From assembly GCA_035693825.1 (NCBI GenBank), contig DASSGB010000232.1, forward strand, positions 17,888 through 81,887: DNA of 64,000 nt, written 5' to 3'. Below the pieces are notes generated by a model. The model was not told the origin of the DNA. It was given only the letters and a program-made list of their open reading frames with translations, and made no database searches. The DNA is from MGOM01 sp035693825. Lineage in GTDB: Bacteria > Chloroflexota > Anaerolineae > Anaerolineales > E44-bin32. The translations under genes were made by a program, and so were the position numbers. How positions within the stretch are numbered: the first letter of the stretch is position 1; the number at the start of each line of letters is the position of its first letter. Positions 1-6,821 of the stretch are shown here, one piece after another.

Positions 1-2
1 CG

Positions 3-245
3 CTCGAGTTCCTTCCCGGCGAAACACCTCAAACGCTGTCCCTCACCGGGCGCGAACGTTTTCACCTGCGCGGGCTGGCCGAATGCACGCCCGGCTCCAG
101 CCTCACGATCGAAGCCGAGGACGAAACGGGGGCCTTGAGGACATTCGAAGCCCGCGTGCGCATCGACACGCCGGTCGAGCTCGAGTACTTCCGCAACGGC
201 GGCATCTTGCAGACAGTTCTGCGGCAGGTGATTCGCCAGGGCTGA
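3..245 (+). CDS. acnA: Aconitate hydratase, C-terminal end (partial)
   Basis: The window opens inside the last 80 codons of an aconitase, the cytoplasmic [4Fe-4S] enzyme that converts citrate to isocitrate in the TCA cycle. The frame starting at base 3 contains RIDTPVELEYFRNGGILQ and then an LRQ tail before TGA at 243-245. This block is the conserved end of the swivelling domain 4 of AcnA/IRP1-type aconitases. There is no in-frame start codon, so the gene begins left of the window. A DUF2652 fragment starts 62 bp downstream on the same strand. The family call is confident from this block; the Fe-S cysteines lie outside the window. Confidence 0.85.
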   Translation, partial: LEFLPGETPQTLSLTGRERFHLRGLAECTPGSSLTIEAEDETGALRTFEARVRIDTPVELEYFRNGGILQTVLRQVIRQG

Positions 246-307
246 CTCGCGAGCCGCCCGAACGGCCTAACCCTCGCTGCCCTGCCGCTCCCCTCGGAGA
301 AGGCTGA

Positions 308-682
308 GTGGAGTCAAGAACCCGGCGGGGTTTCCTGGTGCCGGCCGACGTTTCGGGCGTCACCGCCTTCCTGACCTCCAGCGAACTCGACTACGCTCAA
401 GACATCATCGGCGAGCTTCTCGATCCCATCGTTCGCCGCCTGATCCCGCCGTTCGAGCACGCCGAAGTGGAAGGCGATGCGGTCTATGTATATGCAACGG
501 AAGGCGCCGCGCCGGCCGGCGAGCATTTGCTACCCCTGCCGCCTCCCGGTGGCGAACGAAAGCGCCCGAGGTGCGGCCCGTCTGCGATTAACGCACCCCC
601 TGGGGTCTGCCTCAGGCGCTTTCGTCGGGTCGGATTTCGACCCCCTGCCGCCCGGTCCCGAGACAACGCTCGGGTCGATTGA
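308..682 (+). pseudogene. Truncated DUF2652 (adenylate-cyclase-like fold) gene
   Basis: A GTG start preceded by GGAGAAGG opens a frame whose first ~70 residues fit the beginning of DUF2652 proteins: GFLVPADVSGVTAFL, then SELDYAQDIIGELLD, then EVEGDAVYVYA. DUF2652 proteins are usually about 200 residues and are distantly related to class III nucleotide cyclases; their function is unknown. After about residue 72 the similarity stops. The remaining 50 codons are Pro/Arg-rich and run through a strongly structured stretch (555-645), and no other frame resumes the domain. I read this as a gene decayed or truncated at about base 530. The annotated end is only where the frame closes; a genuinely short protein is less likely. 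Confidence 0.5.
550..676 (-). ncRNA. Candidate structured small RNA (family not recognised)
   Basis: Seen: just downstream of a near-consensus leftward promoter (683-712) the sequence can form, in transcript order, CCCGAG/CTCGGG (about 654-671), GGGTCG/CGACCC (628-644) and a 15-bp stem with one mismatch (555-569 with 611-625). That long stem encloses GGTGCG/CGCACC (570-575 with 592-597). The stretch has no convincing coding potential. Inference: a small RNA of roughly 120-150 nt whose last large hairpin could act as terminator, although no T tract follows it. I saw no signature of 6S, SRP, tmRNA or RNase P RNA. It could instead be a chain of terminators plus a decayed gene end. Confidence 0.35.
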
Positions 683-712
683 CATGATACACGCTACCGG
701 ATGTCCTGTCAA
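683..712 (-). promoter_or_regulatory. Leftward sigma-70-type promoter, TTGACA-17-TATCAT
   Basis: On the minus strand TTGACA (712-707) is followed by a 17-nt spacer and TATCAT (688-683). This is among the best promoter matches in the window. The -35 box overlaps the stop codon of the XRE gene (711-709), so transcription would start near 676 and run into the structured, non-coding stretch 550-676. Confidence 0.55.
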
Positions 713-1224
713 TAGGGGCGACGCCGATGTGTCGCGAAATCCCCCTGAAGGGGGAAGCCGGCTCGCTCGGCGATGAGAGTCAGATGCTTCGAGCGACTGC
801 GACTGGGAGCGTACGCTCCGGTCTCCCATTCGCTGATCGTCTGCTGCCGCACGCCAATCACATCCGCCATCCCCGCCTGGTCCAGCTCCAGGTGCGTCCT
901 GAGCGCCCGCACCATGGCTCCATCCCAGCGGACCTCACCCGCCTCCTTGCGCACCGCGTAGCGAACGCCCGGCCGCTCGAACTCCACCTTGCGACTCGCC
1001 AGATCGACCGCCCCTACCTCGTATCCAGCCTCGAGCCAGGCCGCCGCCTGAAGCCCGCCCTGCCCGCGGTTGCTCCAGAATCCGCGACGACGCGCCGAGC
1101 GCGGCAGATCGGCTCCCAACAGCCGCTCGATCTCGGCGAAACTCATCACGATCCGCTCCGCCCGCTGTTGCCGGAGATGTCGATAAAGAGGGAAGTACTT
1201 GGAGCCGGCCTTGACCGTGGACAT
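709..1224 (-). CDS. XRE-family helix-turn-helix regulator with N-terminal DNA-mimic-like/DUF7662-type domain
   Basis: A 171-residue protein in two parts. The N-terminal half (KYFPLYRHL, then MSFAEIERLLG and SARRRGFWSN) resembles the small alpha/beta domain found in many stand-alone bacterial proteins that read YPLYRHL...FAEIE. Residues ~100-150 form a lambda-repressor-like HTH (RALRTHLELDQAGMADVIGV, then QQTISEWETGAYAP), which should bind DNA. It starts 9 bp after the diguanylate cyclase stop codon on the same strand, so the two are probably one operon. No Shine-Dalgarno is visible, which fits translation following from the upstream gene. Targets are unknown. Its stop codon overlaps a promoter for the candidate RNA. 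HTH call firm, N-terminal domain assignment tentative. Confidence 0.75.
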   Translation of the reverse strand: MSTVKAGSKYFPLYRHLRQQRAERIVMSFAEIERLLGADLPRSARRRGFWSNRGQGGLQAAAWLEAGYEVGAVDLASRKVEFERPGVRYAVRKEAGEVRWDGAMVRALRTHLELDQAGMADVIGVRQQTISEWETGAYAPSRSRSKHLTLIAERAGFPLQGDFATHRRRPY

Positions 1225-1233
1225 GCGCCGCGT

Positions 1234-2652
1234 CTACGTCCCGCGGCTGGTCACCGAGGCACTGGGATGCACAACGACTTTGTCGCCATGGGCCAGTTTG
1301 GCCTGCAGCTCGCTCTTGTCGGCCTGGTCGATCAGTTCCTCCAGAGTCGCGGCCACATCCGGAAAGACCGATCCCCCCATGCTCACCGTGATCGACAGCC
1401 GCTCGCCGCTCTCCAGCGTGATGCCGGCCTCGGCCACGTTCTTGCGGAGTTTCTCGCCGACCCCCTCCAGCTGACCCGGCGCGCAACCCGGCAGCACCAC
1501 CGCGAACTCGTCCCCCCCGTAGCGCGCCACCCAGTCGGTCTCGCGAGTCGACAGCCGCAAGCCCTCGACCACGCGCTTCAACAAGGCGTCCCCCGCGAGG
1601 TGCCCGTGCTTGTCGTTGACCTCTTTCAGATTGTCGACGTCCACGATCAGCAGTCCGACCGAATAGCCCAGCCGCTGGGCGCGGGCCAGCTCGGCCCGCA
1701 AGTTCTGGTTGAAGAAGGCGCGATTGAAGGCACCGGTCAGATCGTCGATCGTCGCCTGGCGCTGGACCTGGTCGAACGTCTGGGAATTGGCGATGGCCAG
1801 GGCCGCCACCTGAGCCAACGCCACCAGGAAGTCGAGATCCGATTCACGGAACTGTTCCGGCTGGCCGCTGAGCAACAGAGCTCCCGTCACTCGCCCGCCC
1901 AGCTCCAGAGGCGCGCACAAAGCGCTCTCGTCTTCCTCGGGCGTCCCCTGCACTTGCATCGGGCGCGGATCCTGCGCGGTGTGATCGATCTTCAAAGGGA
2001 CACCACGCGAGACCACCCAGCCTGTCACTCCCTGGCCGACTCGCGGGCGCTGGCGCATGAGCTCCGCGGCGAAATCACCGGCCGAGGCCAGCGGCCGGAG
2101 CGTTTCCCCATTCGGCTCCAGCAGAAAGATGGTGCAGGTGGTCGCCCGGAGGAGTTTCTGAGCGCGTTCGACGATCTTGCCCAGCGTGCGACGAAGGTCG
2201 AGCTGCGTCAGGAGCTCGCGCTGCACCTGAAGGAGCGTCGCCTGCTCCATCGTGCGCCGGCTGAGTTGCTCGGCCACGGCCAGGTGCTGGGAGACATCCC
2301 GCGCCGAACAGTCCATCCCCACGGTGCGGCCTTTGTCATCCCGAACCGGGATGGCAAACATCTCCACCCACACCGGCTCGCCGGACGCAGCCACCATCTG
2401 CAGCACCAGCGTGACGGAGGGCGCTCCCTCGTCACGGATCCGGGTGACGGCCGTTTGCAGGTCCGTCCAACCGTTGGAATGAAACAGGCTGGGCAGGTAC
2501 TCCGGGCGCAGCAGGAGGTCGCCCGGCGCGCGCCCGGTGAGGCGCTCGAAGCCGGGGCTGACGAACGTCAGCCCCCGAACGAAGTCCCAACGGAAGACGG
2601 CGTCGGGGGAAAGGTCGGCCAGACGTTGGTAGTCGGGAACGGAGCGGACCAT
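1234..2652 (-). CDS. Diguanylate cyclase with PAS and GAF sensory domains
   Basis: A 472-residue soluble protein predicted to make cyclic di-GMP from two GTP. Order: PAS (about residues 5-125, with LADLSPDAVFRWD and VGMDCSARDVS), GAF (about 150-310, GVTGWVVSRGVPL and LCAPLELGG), then GGDEF. The GGDEF domain has DDLTGAFNR, the intact active-site motif YGGDEF near residue 380, and RETD five residues before it, which is a complete RxxD inhibitory site for product feedback. I chose ATG at 2652 because PAS similarity begins at once; an in-frame start at 2748 would add 32 low-complexity residues. The XRE gene follows 9 bp downstream. The leader carries a terminator-like hairpin (2770-2804). Confidence 0.88.
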   Translation of the reverse strand: MVRSVPDYQRLADLSPDAVFRWDFVRGLTFVSPGFERLTGRAPGDLLLRPEYLPSLFHSNGWTDLQTAVTRIRDEGAPSVTLVLQMVAASGEPVWVEMFAIPVRDDKGRTVGMDCSARDVSQHLAVAEQLSRRTMEQATLLQVQRELLTQLDLRRTLGKIVERAQKLLRATTCTIFLLEPNGETLRPLASAGDFAAELMRQRPRVGQGVTGWVVSRGVPLKIDHTAQDPRPMQVQGTPEEDESALCAPLELGGRVTGALLLSGQPEQFRESDLDFLVALAQVAALAIANSQTFDQVQRQATIDDLTGAFNRAFFNQNLRAELARAQRLGYSVGLLIVDVDNLKEVNDKHGHLAGDALLKRVVEGLRLSTRETDWVARYGGDEFAVVLPGCAPGQLEGVGEKLRKNVAEAGITLESGERLSITVSMGGSVFPDVAATLEELIDQADKSELQAKLAHGDKVVVHPSASVTSRGT

Positions 2653-2769
2653 GCACGACCATTCGGACGGCCAGGCGATTCCCCGGTCCCCCGCGGGGCG
2701 GCCACCCGCATGCCGGCAAGTATACGGTCTAGTGGACGGAGTACGCAATGGAACGATGCCCCGAAAAGA

Positions 2770-2804
2770 GAAAAGCGAGGCGGCGGCAGGGGGCCTCGCT
2801 TTTC
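2770..2804 (-). terminator. Terminator-like hairpin in the leader of the diguanylate cyclase gene
   Basis: A perfect 11-bp stem, GAAAAGCGAGG (2770-2780) with CCTCGCTTTTC (2794-2804), has T-rich flanks on both sides, so it could terminate in either direction. It sits between two divergently transcribed genes, where no gene end requires a terminator. A leftward transcript from the -10 at 2862-2867 would cross it before reaching the cyclase start at 2652. An attenuator or an orphan terminator are both possible. Confidence 0.5.
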
Positions 2805-2861
2805 GGTTTTCCGGAGGCGGCGATCTTCGTAGGAATGGCGCCGGACCGGACAGCTATCGTC

Positions 2862-2867
2862 ATTATA
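2862..2867 (-). promoter_or_regulatory. Perfect -10 box (TATAAT) facing the diguanylate cyclase gene
   Basis: The minus strand reads TATAAT at 2867-2862, with no clear -35 hexamer at the usual distance. If used, it gives a leader of about 200 nt that contains the hairpin at 2770-2804. The rest of the 341-bp gap between divergent genes (2653-2993) shows nothing else I recognise; in particular no c-di-GMP aptamer consensus. Confidence 0.4.
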
Positions 2868-2993
2868 GGCAGGCCCCGCCCGCGCAGAGTCTTATGCAAA
2901 TAGTTTGTAAGGCGCCAGGCCACGGGTATGGCCGGTTGACGGCGGAACGGAGCCGGGATAAGGTTGCCGGGCATCCACGCCGGAGAAGCCCTG

Positions 2994-3701
2994 ATGGCCG
3001 TCGCCATATCCCTGATCGACCTTGCCCTGAGCATCTTCTTCACCCTCGCGGTAGTCTCCCAATGGTTGGCCAGGCGCCGCGCGCACCAGCTCCTGTGGGC
3101 CGGAGCGCTCCTGGTGTGGACTTTGGCTGTCGCCGCCGAAACGGCGGCCGCCGTTCGTGGAGCGTGGACCCCGCTCGCGTACCGCACCTACTATGCTTGC
3201 GGCGCGCTCATGGTCGCCGGCTGGCTCGGCGCCGGCTCGCTTTTCCTTTCGGCCTCTCCGCGCTTGGCCCGGACCTACACGATCATCCTGGCTGCGCTCT
3301 CTCTGGCCGGGATCGCCGGCATCGCCACATTTCCTGTGGATCCGGCCCTTCTGACCCGCACGGACGCCCTGGGGTTCGTTGAGGTGAAGGTCTTCCCCAT
3401 GATCCCTGTCCGTCTCTTCGTCATTCTGGCCAACATCCTCGGGACGCTGGCCTTCGTCGGATCGGCGATCTACTCCCTTGCCCGCCTGCGCGATCGGGGA
3501 TTCAGCGGTTCAAGGACCGGCGGCATTCTGCTCATCGCCCTCGGCGGACTGGTCGCGGCCGGCGCCCACAGCCTGGGCGTGTTGGGTGGGCCCGGACTCT
3601 TCCGAGTGAGCGAACTCGCCGCCCTGCTTCTGATATTTGCCGGGTACATCCTGAGCAGCCGAAAGCTGCCCACACCATCACCAGCGACCGCCCCCGCCTG
3701 A
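2994..3701 (+). CDS. Multi-pass membrane protein of unknown function
   Basis: A 235-residue hydrophobic protein with about seven predicted membrane helices and no soluble domain (for example LIDLALSIFFTLAVV near the N terminus and LAALLLIFAGYIL near the C terminus). I do not recognise the family. The start is set at ATG 2994 because GGAGAA lies 8-13 bp upstream; a TTG at 2964 in frame would add ten unlikely residues. A short basic and Pro-rich tail (RKLPTPSPATAPA) follows the last helix. It stands alone between the divergent cyclase gene and the aminotransferase 125 bp downstream, so the context gives no functional hint. Confidence 0.7.
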   Translation: MAVAISLIDLALSIFFTLAVVSQWLARRRAHQLLWAGALLVWTLAVAAETAAAVRGAWTPLAYRTYYACGALMVAGWLGAGSLFLSASPRLARTYTIILAALSLAGIAGIATFPVDPALLTRTDALGFVEVKVFPMIPVRLFVILANILGTLAFVGSAIYSLARLRDRGFSGSRTGGILLIALGGLVAAGAHSLGVLGGPGLFRVSELAALLLIFAGYILSSRKLPTPSPATAPA

Positions 3702-3826
3702 TACCGTGGCCACGGCGCGGTGTCTCGCCTTCTGACTCGGAAGGGCGACTTGTCCTGCAGCGACGCATGGCATAGAGTCAGTCGCGCTCGGCACAACGGT
3801 CTGCGTCCCTCCGCGGAGGCCCTTTC

Positions 3827-4945
3827 ATGATCCCCGATCTCAATCCCAGCCCGCGCCTTCTTCTCGGGCCGGGCCCCAGCATGCTTCACCCGCGCGTTCT
3901 GCGAGCCATGGCCACACCTCTGGTGGGGCACCTCGATCCGGATTTCATCAAGATCCTGACCGACATCCGCAACATGTTGAGGCGCGTTTTCCAGACGGAG
4001 AACGAGTTGACCCTGGCCGTTTCGGGCACAGGCACGTCGGCCATGGAGGCCGCTCTGGGAAACCTCATCGAACCCGGCGACGTGATGTTGGCCTGCGTCC
4101 ACGGCTACTTCGGCGATCGCTTGGCCGAGATCGGCCGACGTTACGGAGCCCAAGTCGAGCGCCTCGAGAGTCCCTGGGGCCATTTCACCGATCCGGCGGC
4201 CATCGAGGCCTCCCTTCGTCAGCACCGGGCCAGAATCGTCACGCTGGTCCACGCCGAGACCTCCACCGGCGTCCTCCAGCCCGACATTCGCGCCATCGCC
4301 GAAGCCTGTCATCGCCACGAGGCCTTGCTCGTGCTTGACTGCGTGACCTCCCTGGGAGGCATAGCGGTCGAAGTCGACGATTGGGGGGTGGATGTGGCTT
4401 ACGGCGCCTCTCAGAAATCGCTATCCGCGCCGCCGGGACTGGCCCCGATCACCGTCGGGCCGCGGGCGCGCGAAGCCATCGCCCGGCGCAAATCACCCGT
4501 GCCGGTGTTCTACTTCGACCTTGAATTGCTCAATCGCTACTGGGGCGAGACGCCTGTCTACCATCACACCGCGCCCATCAGCACGGCGTATGCGCTGCGC
4601 GAGGCTCTGCGCCTGGCGTTGGAGGAGCAGCTCGACAAGCGCTATCTCCGCCACCGGCACAACGCCCAGCGCCTGTGGCGAGGGCTCGAGGAGATGGATC
4701 TCGAACTGCTCGTGCCCGAGCCGCATCGTCTCACGACTCTCACCACCCCCCGACTGCCGGCCTCGTGGGACGACGGCGGCCTGCGCCGAAAGCTTCTGGA
4801 AGTTTACGGGATCGAAATCGCCGGGGGTTTTGGCCCGCTTGCGGGAAAGGTGTGGCGAATCGGACTGATGGGCCACTCGAGCCGCCCGGAGAACGTGCTT
4901 ACGTTCCTGGGTGCGCTGCGCGAGTTGACCGACGGGAGGTCCTGA
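3827..4945 (+). CDS. Class V aminotransferase, serine-pyruvate/alanine-glyoxylate type
   Basis: A 372-residue PLP enzyme, full length for the serine-pyruvate/alanine-glyoxylate aminotransferase group. LLGPGPSMLHPRVL opens the protein. SGTGTSAMEAAL binds the cofactor phosphate, LVLDCVTSLGG carries the Asp that contacts the pyridine nitrogen, and GASQKSLSAPPGLAP contains the Schiff-base lysine (about residue 197). Substrate binding ends with the Arg in VWRIGLMG. The start has GCGGAGG about 10 bp upstream. Likely role: transamination in serine/glycine/glyoxylate metabolism; the exact donor and acceptor cannot be read from sequence. A second, more divergent class V enzyme is at 35539. Confidence 0.88.
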   Translation: MIPDLNPSPRLLLGPGPSMLHPRVLRAMATPLVGHLDPDFIKILTDIRNMLRRVFQTENELTLAVSGTGTSAMEAALGNLIEPGDVMLACVHGYFGDRLAEIGRRYGAQVERLESPWGHFTDPAAIEASLRQHRARIVTLVHAETSTGVLQPDIRAIAEACHRHEALLVLDCVTSLGGIAVEVDDWGVDVAYGASQKSLSAPPGLAPITVGPRAREAIARRKSPVPVFYFDLELLNRYWGETPVYHHTAPISTAYALREALRLALEEQLDKRYLRHRHNAQRLWRGLEEMDLELLVPEPHRLTTLTTPRLPASWDDGGLRRKLLEVYGIEIAGGFGPLAGKVWRIGLMGHSSRPENVLTFLGALRELTDGRS

Positions 4946-4987
4946 GGCTCCTCCGCACGCGTATGTCTTTGCCGAATCGAATGGTGT

Positions 4988-5815
4988 CTAGCGCAGGCCG
5001 ACGGGCGAGCGCCGGTTGTAGCGGACGGCCACGTACCCCAAGGCGCCGGCCGCAAGGAGCAGCAGCGCTCCCACCGTGCCCAGCAGAACCGACCGGCTGC
5101 CGGCTCCGCCGGCCCCGCCGCCCAGGACGGCGCTGGCCTGCGCCCCGAACTCGATGTTCTTGAAGTCCCCCGGTTCAATCCGCACGGGCACGTTCATGGT
5201 CGTCGTCGGATTGTAGTTCGTTGGGGGAGCGGCGCTCACATTGTAGTCGCCGTTCAGCAGATCGGCAAAACAGTGTGCGCTGTCTTCCGTCGTGTGCTCG
5301 CCGGCGAGCGTGCCCGAAAGCTCCGACACACTGATCTGGCCCCCGGGGAGCGGCGATTCACCTTCGTCCAACACGGCATTGCCGTTGACGTCATCGAACA
5401 GAAGGATGCAAAGCTCCCCCGTACCGAAAACGGGCGTCGGTGTCAGCGGCACCAAAGTCGCCGTCGGCCGGGTGTCGGGGGGTGTCGTCGGCAGAACAGG
5501 TCCACCGAGCCCCAACAGGAGTTGCATGCCTGGGCGAAGGATATCGTTGGGCTGAAGTCCGTTGAGGGCCCTCAACTCTTCAACGGTCTTGCCGCTGAGT
5601 GCAGCGATCGTCCACAGAACGTCGCCTTCCTGGACGATGTAGATGATCTTGCCGTCCGGGCCGGGCGTCGGTGTGACGAACGTCTGGCTCCGCGGATCGG
5701 GACGCGTCGTCGCGGCCGAGGCCGGACGAGCCGCGGCCAGCCCGGCGTACATGCCCAGCGCCACCAGGAAGACAACGCCTCCCCGCACGAGCCACAAATC
5801 ACGGTTCACATACAC
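4988..5815 (-). CDS. Secreted LysM protein with SdrD B-like domain and C-terminal membrane anchor
   Basis: A 275-residue exported protein. An N-terminal signal/anchor helix (VRGGVVFLVALGMYAG, ending ARPASAA) is followed by one LysM domain (about 50-97, YIVQEGDVLWTIAALSGKT and LRPGMQLLL) that should bind peptidoglycan. A Thr/Pro linker and an SdrD/CnaB-like repeat (LLFDDVNGNAVLDEGESPLP) come next, then a C-terminal helix (LLGTVGALLLLAAGALGYVA) with a basic tail. A GTG start at 5815 follows GGGTAG; upstream in-frame codons lack signal-peptide character. The gene is convergent with the aminotransferase. Probable role: wall-associated structural or adhesive protein; partner unknown. Confidence 0.8.
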   Translation of the reverse strand: MYVNRDLWLVRGGVVFLVALGMYAGLAAARPASAATTRPDPRSQTFVTPTPGPDGKIIYIVQEGDVLWTIAALSGKTVEELRALNGLQPNDILRPGMQLLLGLGGPVLPTTPPDTRPTATLVPLTPTPVFGTGELCILLFDDVNGNAVLDEGESPLPGGQISVSELSGTLAGEHTTEDSAHCFADLLNGDYNVSAAPPTNYNPTTTMNVPVRIEPGDFKNIEFGAQASAVLGGGAGGAGSRSVLLGTVGALLLLAAGALGYVAVRYNRRSPVGLR

Positions 5816-6043
5816 GATTCTACCCCAGTGGTCAGGGTGAGTTGTCGGTGGGCAGAAAGAGCCGGACGGGGCACCGCCCGCTGACCACTCATCACTGGCC
5901 ACTGACCGCCGCATGTTATACTGCCGCCGGTTTTCCCGCCGCCCACCGGCTCCCCCTCCCCCACGCTCCGATCCAATCGAGACGAGCCGGCTCCTTCCCG
6001 ATCGCGACGGGCCGTACGCCAGACCTGAGGTCGGACTTATCCG

Positions 6044-6811
6044 ATGACGCGCCGCTTGACTCCGGCGAACCTCATTTTCGGTCTGCTGTCCCTGGCGGGG
6101 CTGGTAGCGTTCGCCTATCCGTTTTGGGCCCCGGCCGGTCTGGACCCAAGCCAGATGCGTCCCGCGTTGTTTCTCTTCAGCGGATCGCTGGCGATGATCC
6201 TGGTCGCGATGCTGGCCGAGGCACAAGAAGGCTTGACGGCGCACACCATCGCCATGCTGGGTGCGCTGGTGGGCCTCAACACCGCGCTGCGCATGATGGA
6301 CAACCTCGTGCCGCTTCCCGGCGGTTTCTCACCGGTCTTCCTTCTGATCGCCTTGGTGGGCTATGTCTTCGGCGCACGTCTGGGCTTCCTGATGGGCGCC
6401 CTCACACTCTTGATCTCTGATCCTCTTAGCCCGGGAGGCCTCGGGCCGTGGACGCCCTACCAGATGCTGGCCGCCGGCTGGGTAGGGATGGGCGCGGCCT
6501 TTCTGCCCAAACGCGCCGGCGCGCTGGGTCTGGCTGTGTACGCCGGCCTGTGGGGCTGGCTCTTCGGCGTCCTGACCAATCTCTACTACTGGCCCTACGC
6601 GCTCGGCGCGCCGGACATCAGCTGGCAGCCGGGCCTGGGATGGGGAGAGATACTGGCGCGCTACGGCCGCTACTACCTGGTCACGTCGCTGGCCTGGGAC
6701 ACGATGCGAGCCATCGGGAACGTCGTCCTCCTGGGCGCCCTCGGCCCGTCGCTGATCAAGGTCCTCGAGCGATTCCGACGGCGGGCGTATGTCGCCTGGG
6801 AACCTGCGTGA
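6044..6811 (+). CDS. ECF transporter S component (substrate-binding membrane protein)
   Basis: A 255-residue protein with about six membrane helices. Family features seen: a first helix after a short basic N terminus, ALFLFSGSLAMILVAMLAEA, and GPWTPYQMLAAGWVG at about residues 134-148, the G-P-W-x-P-x-Q signature common in energy-coupling-factor S components of actinobacteria and Chloroflexota. Such proteins bind one vitamin and dock on a shared EcfA-EcfA'-EcfT module. No ECF module is adjacent; the only one in the window is the cobalamin-riboswitch operon at 41155-44881, so cobalamin is an inferred substrate. A TTATACT -10-like box lies about 115 bp upstream. S-component call good, substrate uncertain. 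Confidence 0.75.
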   Translation: MTRRLTPANLIFGLLSLAGLVAFAYPFWAPAGLDPSQMRPALFLFSGSLAMILVAMLAEAQEGLTAHTIAMLGALVGLNTALRMMDNLVPLPGGFSPVFLLIALVGYVFGARLGFLMGALTLLISDPLSPGGLGPWTPYQMLAAGWVGMGAAFLPKRAGALGLAVYAGLWGWLFGVLTNLYYWPYALGAPDISWQPGLGWGEILARYGRYYLVTSLAWDTMRAIGNVVLLGALGPSLIKVLERFRRRAYVAWEPA

Positions 6812-6821
6812 ACGCGGCCGG

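Noticed and set aside
550..676. 6S, SRP, RNase P or tmRNA identity for the structured stretch
   Set aside because: None of the conserved motifs of those RNAs could be matched; the GGGTCGAAATCCGACCC piece resembles a T arm only superficially.
2653..2993. c-di-GMP riboswitch before the diguanylate cyclase gene
   Set aside because: The leader lacks the GEMM consensus (no GGTCACGCACAGGGCAAACC-like core); only a terminator-like stem is seen.
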